A stretch of 64,000 bases of DNA. It comes from Thiomicrorhabdus indica. Its GTDB lineage: Bacteria > Pseudomonadota > Gammaproteobacteria > Thiomicrospirales > Thiomicrospiraceae. The notes below the pieces were generated by a model, which was not told the origin of the DNA, ran no database searches, and worked only from the letters and a program-made list of their open reading frames with translations. Below are positions 62,807-64,000 of the stretch, piece by piece (within the stretch, counting starts at the first letter, position 1; each line of letters opens with the position of its first letter). The position numbers and the translations under genes are program-made. The DNA lies in the NCBI RefSeq assembly GCF_004293625.1, contig NZ_CP033040.1, positions 1,178,001 through 1,242,000 on the forward strand, written 5' to 3'.

Positions 62807-63850
62807 TTAATAGTCATCACTTCTTAGATCGTTTAGGCGTTTCAGCAAAAATTCTAGCTCAGCGCGCTTTTCGTGTTTTTCATTGACTTTTTCTTCTATA
62901 AAATCAACCACATTTAAATGAAGTTTGACCTTGTCGAGTTTGTTGATATTGCTAATTCCGCCCGGGTTTAAGACATTCACTTCCAAGATTTTGTCACCAA
63001 TCATATCGACGCCCACAAAATACAAACCATCAGCGGCCAAACGGGGACCAATTTTTCGACAGACTGCCATTTGTGAATCGGTCATTTTATATTTGTGTGC
63101 GGTGCCGCCAATTTGGATGTTGGCGCGAATATCACCTTCAGGTGGTTTACGGTTGTAAGCGCCCAGAAACTTCCCATTCAGCATGAGTACACGAACATCT
63201 CCTTGCTCAGCACCTTCGATGTATTCTTGAATGATGACATAGTTCTCGTTGCCAGTTCCGCTAATGTAGAAATCCAAAATAGAGCTAATATTCGACTGTG
63301 CATTTTTTTCGAGAACGATGACTCCATGGCCACCTGAGCCAACCAAAGGTTTGAGAATAACTTTATCGCCAGGCATCTCTTTAATGGCTTTTCGAATAAA
63401 CTCTTTGTCTTTTGAAACGTGGGTAATCGGTAAGTAACTATTGCTTGGATCGTTGAAAGTCGAAGTGAATAGTTTGTTGTTCGCTTTTCGTATGCCATCA
63501 ACATCATTCATAATCACGCATTCGTTTTTAATGGAATCCAAGAAGTTAAAAATCACTGGATCAATCGGCGGATCTTTTCGAATCATTAAGCTGTCGAGTG
63601 AGTGCAGAGGTGTTAGCACGGGTTTAAAAGTGACTTTTTTATGGAACTGAACAATGTTTTCAGGAATTTTTTCCATCTCTTCAATTCGCATTAAACCTCC
63701 ATAAGCAACATTGTTGCGTACTGTCAGATTTTCTGGATAGAGAATTGAGACCTTATGGCCGCGTTTTAGGCATTCACGGATAACAAGAATCGTAGAATTT
63801 TTGGTAGGAGTTAGAGACTCCCATGGCGCAATCATAAAACCAATATGCAT
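62807..63850 (-). CDS. Glutathione synthetase-like ATP-grasp ligase
   Basis: 347 aa. The order fits prokaryotic glutathione synthetase: N-terminal domain MHIGFMIAPWESLTPTKN, VIMNDVDGIRKANNKL, ATP-grasp loop VILKPLVGSGGHGVI, IIQEYIEGAEQGDVRVLML, and metal site LEVNVLNPGGISNIN. GshB joins gamma-glutamylcysteine to glycine; here several positions differ, and the C-terminus has a charged helical tail (EEKVNEKHEKRAELEFLLK), so a related ligase, such as RimK-type, is possible. It is convergent with ilvA. The ATG at 63850 lies near the right edge of the window. Confidence 0.8.
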   Translation of the reverse strand: MHIGFMIAPWESLTPTKNSTILVIRECLKRGHKVSILYPENLTVRNNVAYGGLMRIEEMEKIPENIVQFHKKVTFKPVLTPLHSLDSLMIRKDPPIDPVIFNFLDSIKNECVIMNDVDGIRKANNKLFTSTFNDPSNSYLPITHVSKDKEFIRKAIKEMPGDKVILKPLVGSGGHGVIVLEKNAQSNISSILDFYISGTGNENYVIIQEYIEGAEQGDVRVLMLNGKFLGAYNRKPPEGDIRANIQIGGTAHKYKMTDSQMAVCRKIGPRLAADGLYFVGVDMIGDKILEVNVLNPGGISNINKLDKVKLHLNVVDFIEEKVNEKHEKRAELEFLLKRLNDLRSDDY

Positions 63851-64000
63851 ATCACAAACCTTTACACAGTGTTGCTAAGTGAGGGGAATCATCGCTTTCC
63901 AGCATCTTAAATTTGTTGCGAGATTAAAACGATAATTTGTTCGCAATTATCAGTAATTTTTAAAGGAGTGTAAACAAAAAAAGCTGTAATTCATGATGAA

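Noticed and set aside
1-64000. CRISPR array
   Set aside because: The repeated decamer is dispersed over kilobases without regular spacers, and no cas gene is present.
1-64000. Palindrome as restriction-avoidance or plain REP element
   Set aside because: Restriction avoidance would make it rare, not common; REP elements are longer, imperfect and confined to intergenic DNA, while this one is exact and mostly genic.

Overview
The window reads as an AT-rich (roughly 40-45% GC by eye) gammaproteobacterial chromosome segment with dense, ordinary bacterial gene organisation and no tRNA, rRNA or CRISPR. The best lifestyle clue is a DabB-DabA inorganic carbon accumulation pair (19.0-23.1 kb). Supporting clues are a sulfide:quinone-oxidoreductase-like flavoprotein at the left edge, a PPi-type phosphofructokinase, a cytochrome P460, and chemotaxis and c-di-GMP sensors. 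Together they suggest an autotrophic sulfur oxidiser of the Thiomicrospira / Hydrogenovibrio / Thiomicrorhabdus type. This assignment is inference from gene content only.

Layout. 0-5.5 kb: partial flavoprotein, then a cobalamin lower-loop operon (cobU-cobT-cobC-like-cobS) facing a PLP deaminase/desulfhydrase gene. 5.6-9.5 kb: amt ammonium channel and a Lon-like AAA protease. 9.8-15.5 kb: DUF2062 gene back-to-back with comEC, then lpxK-Trm112-kdsB in tightly coupled order. 15.5-18.2 kb: a TA-flanked MITE-like element, DUF3817 gene, corrinoid adenosyltransferase and MscS channel. 18.2-23.2 kb: long leader region, dabB, dabA and a terminator made from two copies of a palindrome. 23.2-28.5 kb: CZB chemoreceptor, an orphan gene, folD and a MITE whose tip supplies the stop codon of a membrane protein gene. 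28.7-32.5 kb: a PatZ-like acetyltransferase divergent from an HDAC-family deacetylase. 32.5-36.4 kb: another TA-flanked MITE, a Cache sensor with a degenerate GGDEF domain, an intact IS1595-family (IS1016-like) insertion sequence with 8-bp target duplication, and a small HTH gene. 36.4-47.4 kb: PPi-type PFK, RNase D, Mpl, a chemoreceptor, cytochrome P460 plus a two-component system, and EpmC. 47.4-53.5 kb: HrpB helicase, a MITE, a periplasmic-binding/PAS/GGDEF protein, a DnaJ-related protein. 53.5-56.8 kb: hemL, thiE, a TlpA-like thioredoxin and rpiA. 57-60.9 kb: a copper acquisition block (TonB receptor of the OprC/NosA type, Sco, PCuAC, and a secreted Met/His-tailed protein). 61.1-63.9 kb: ilvA and a glutathione-synthetase-like ATP-grasp enzyme.

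The most striking feature is not a gene. The perfect palindrome ACCGGCCGGT occurs 24 times, plus three copies lacking only the first base, where chance would give far less than one. It sits in all three reading frames of unrelated genes, is denser between genes, and is built into transcription terminators. It behaves like a highly iterated palindrome (as HIP1 in cyanobacteria) or an uptake-signal-like repeat (as in Haemophilus and Neisseria), and comEC is in the same window.

How genes may work together: DabAB concentrates inorganic carbon; the reversible PFK and RpiA belong to sugar-phosphate metabolism connected to CO2 fixation; the copper block could feed a haem-copper oxidase; CobO and CobUTS complete or salvage adenosylcobalamin; the acetyltransferase/deacetylase pair could control enzymes by lysine acetylation.
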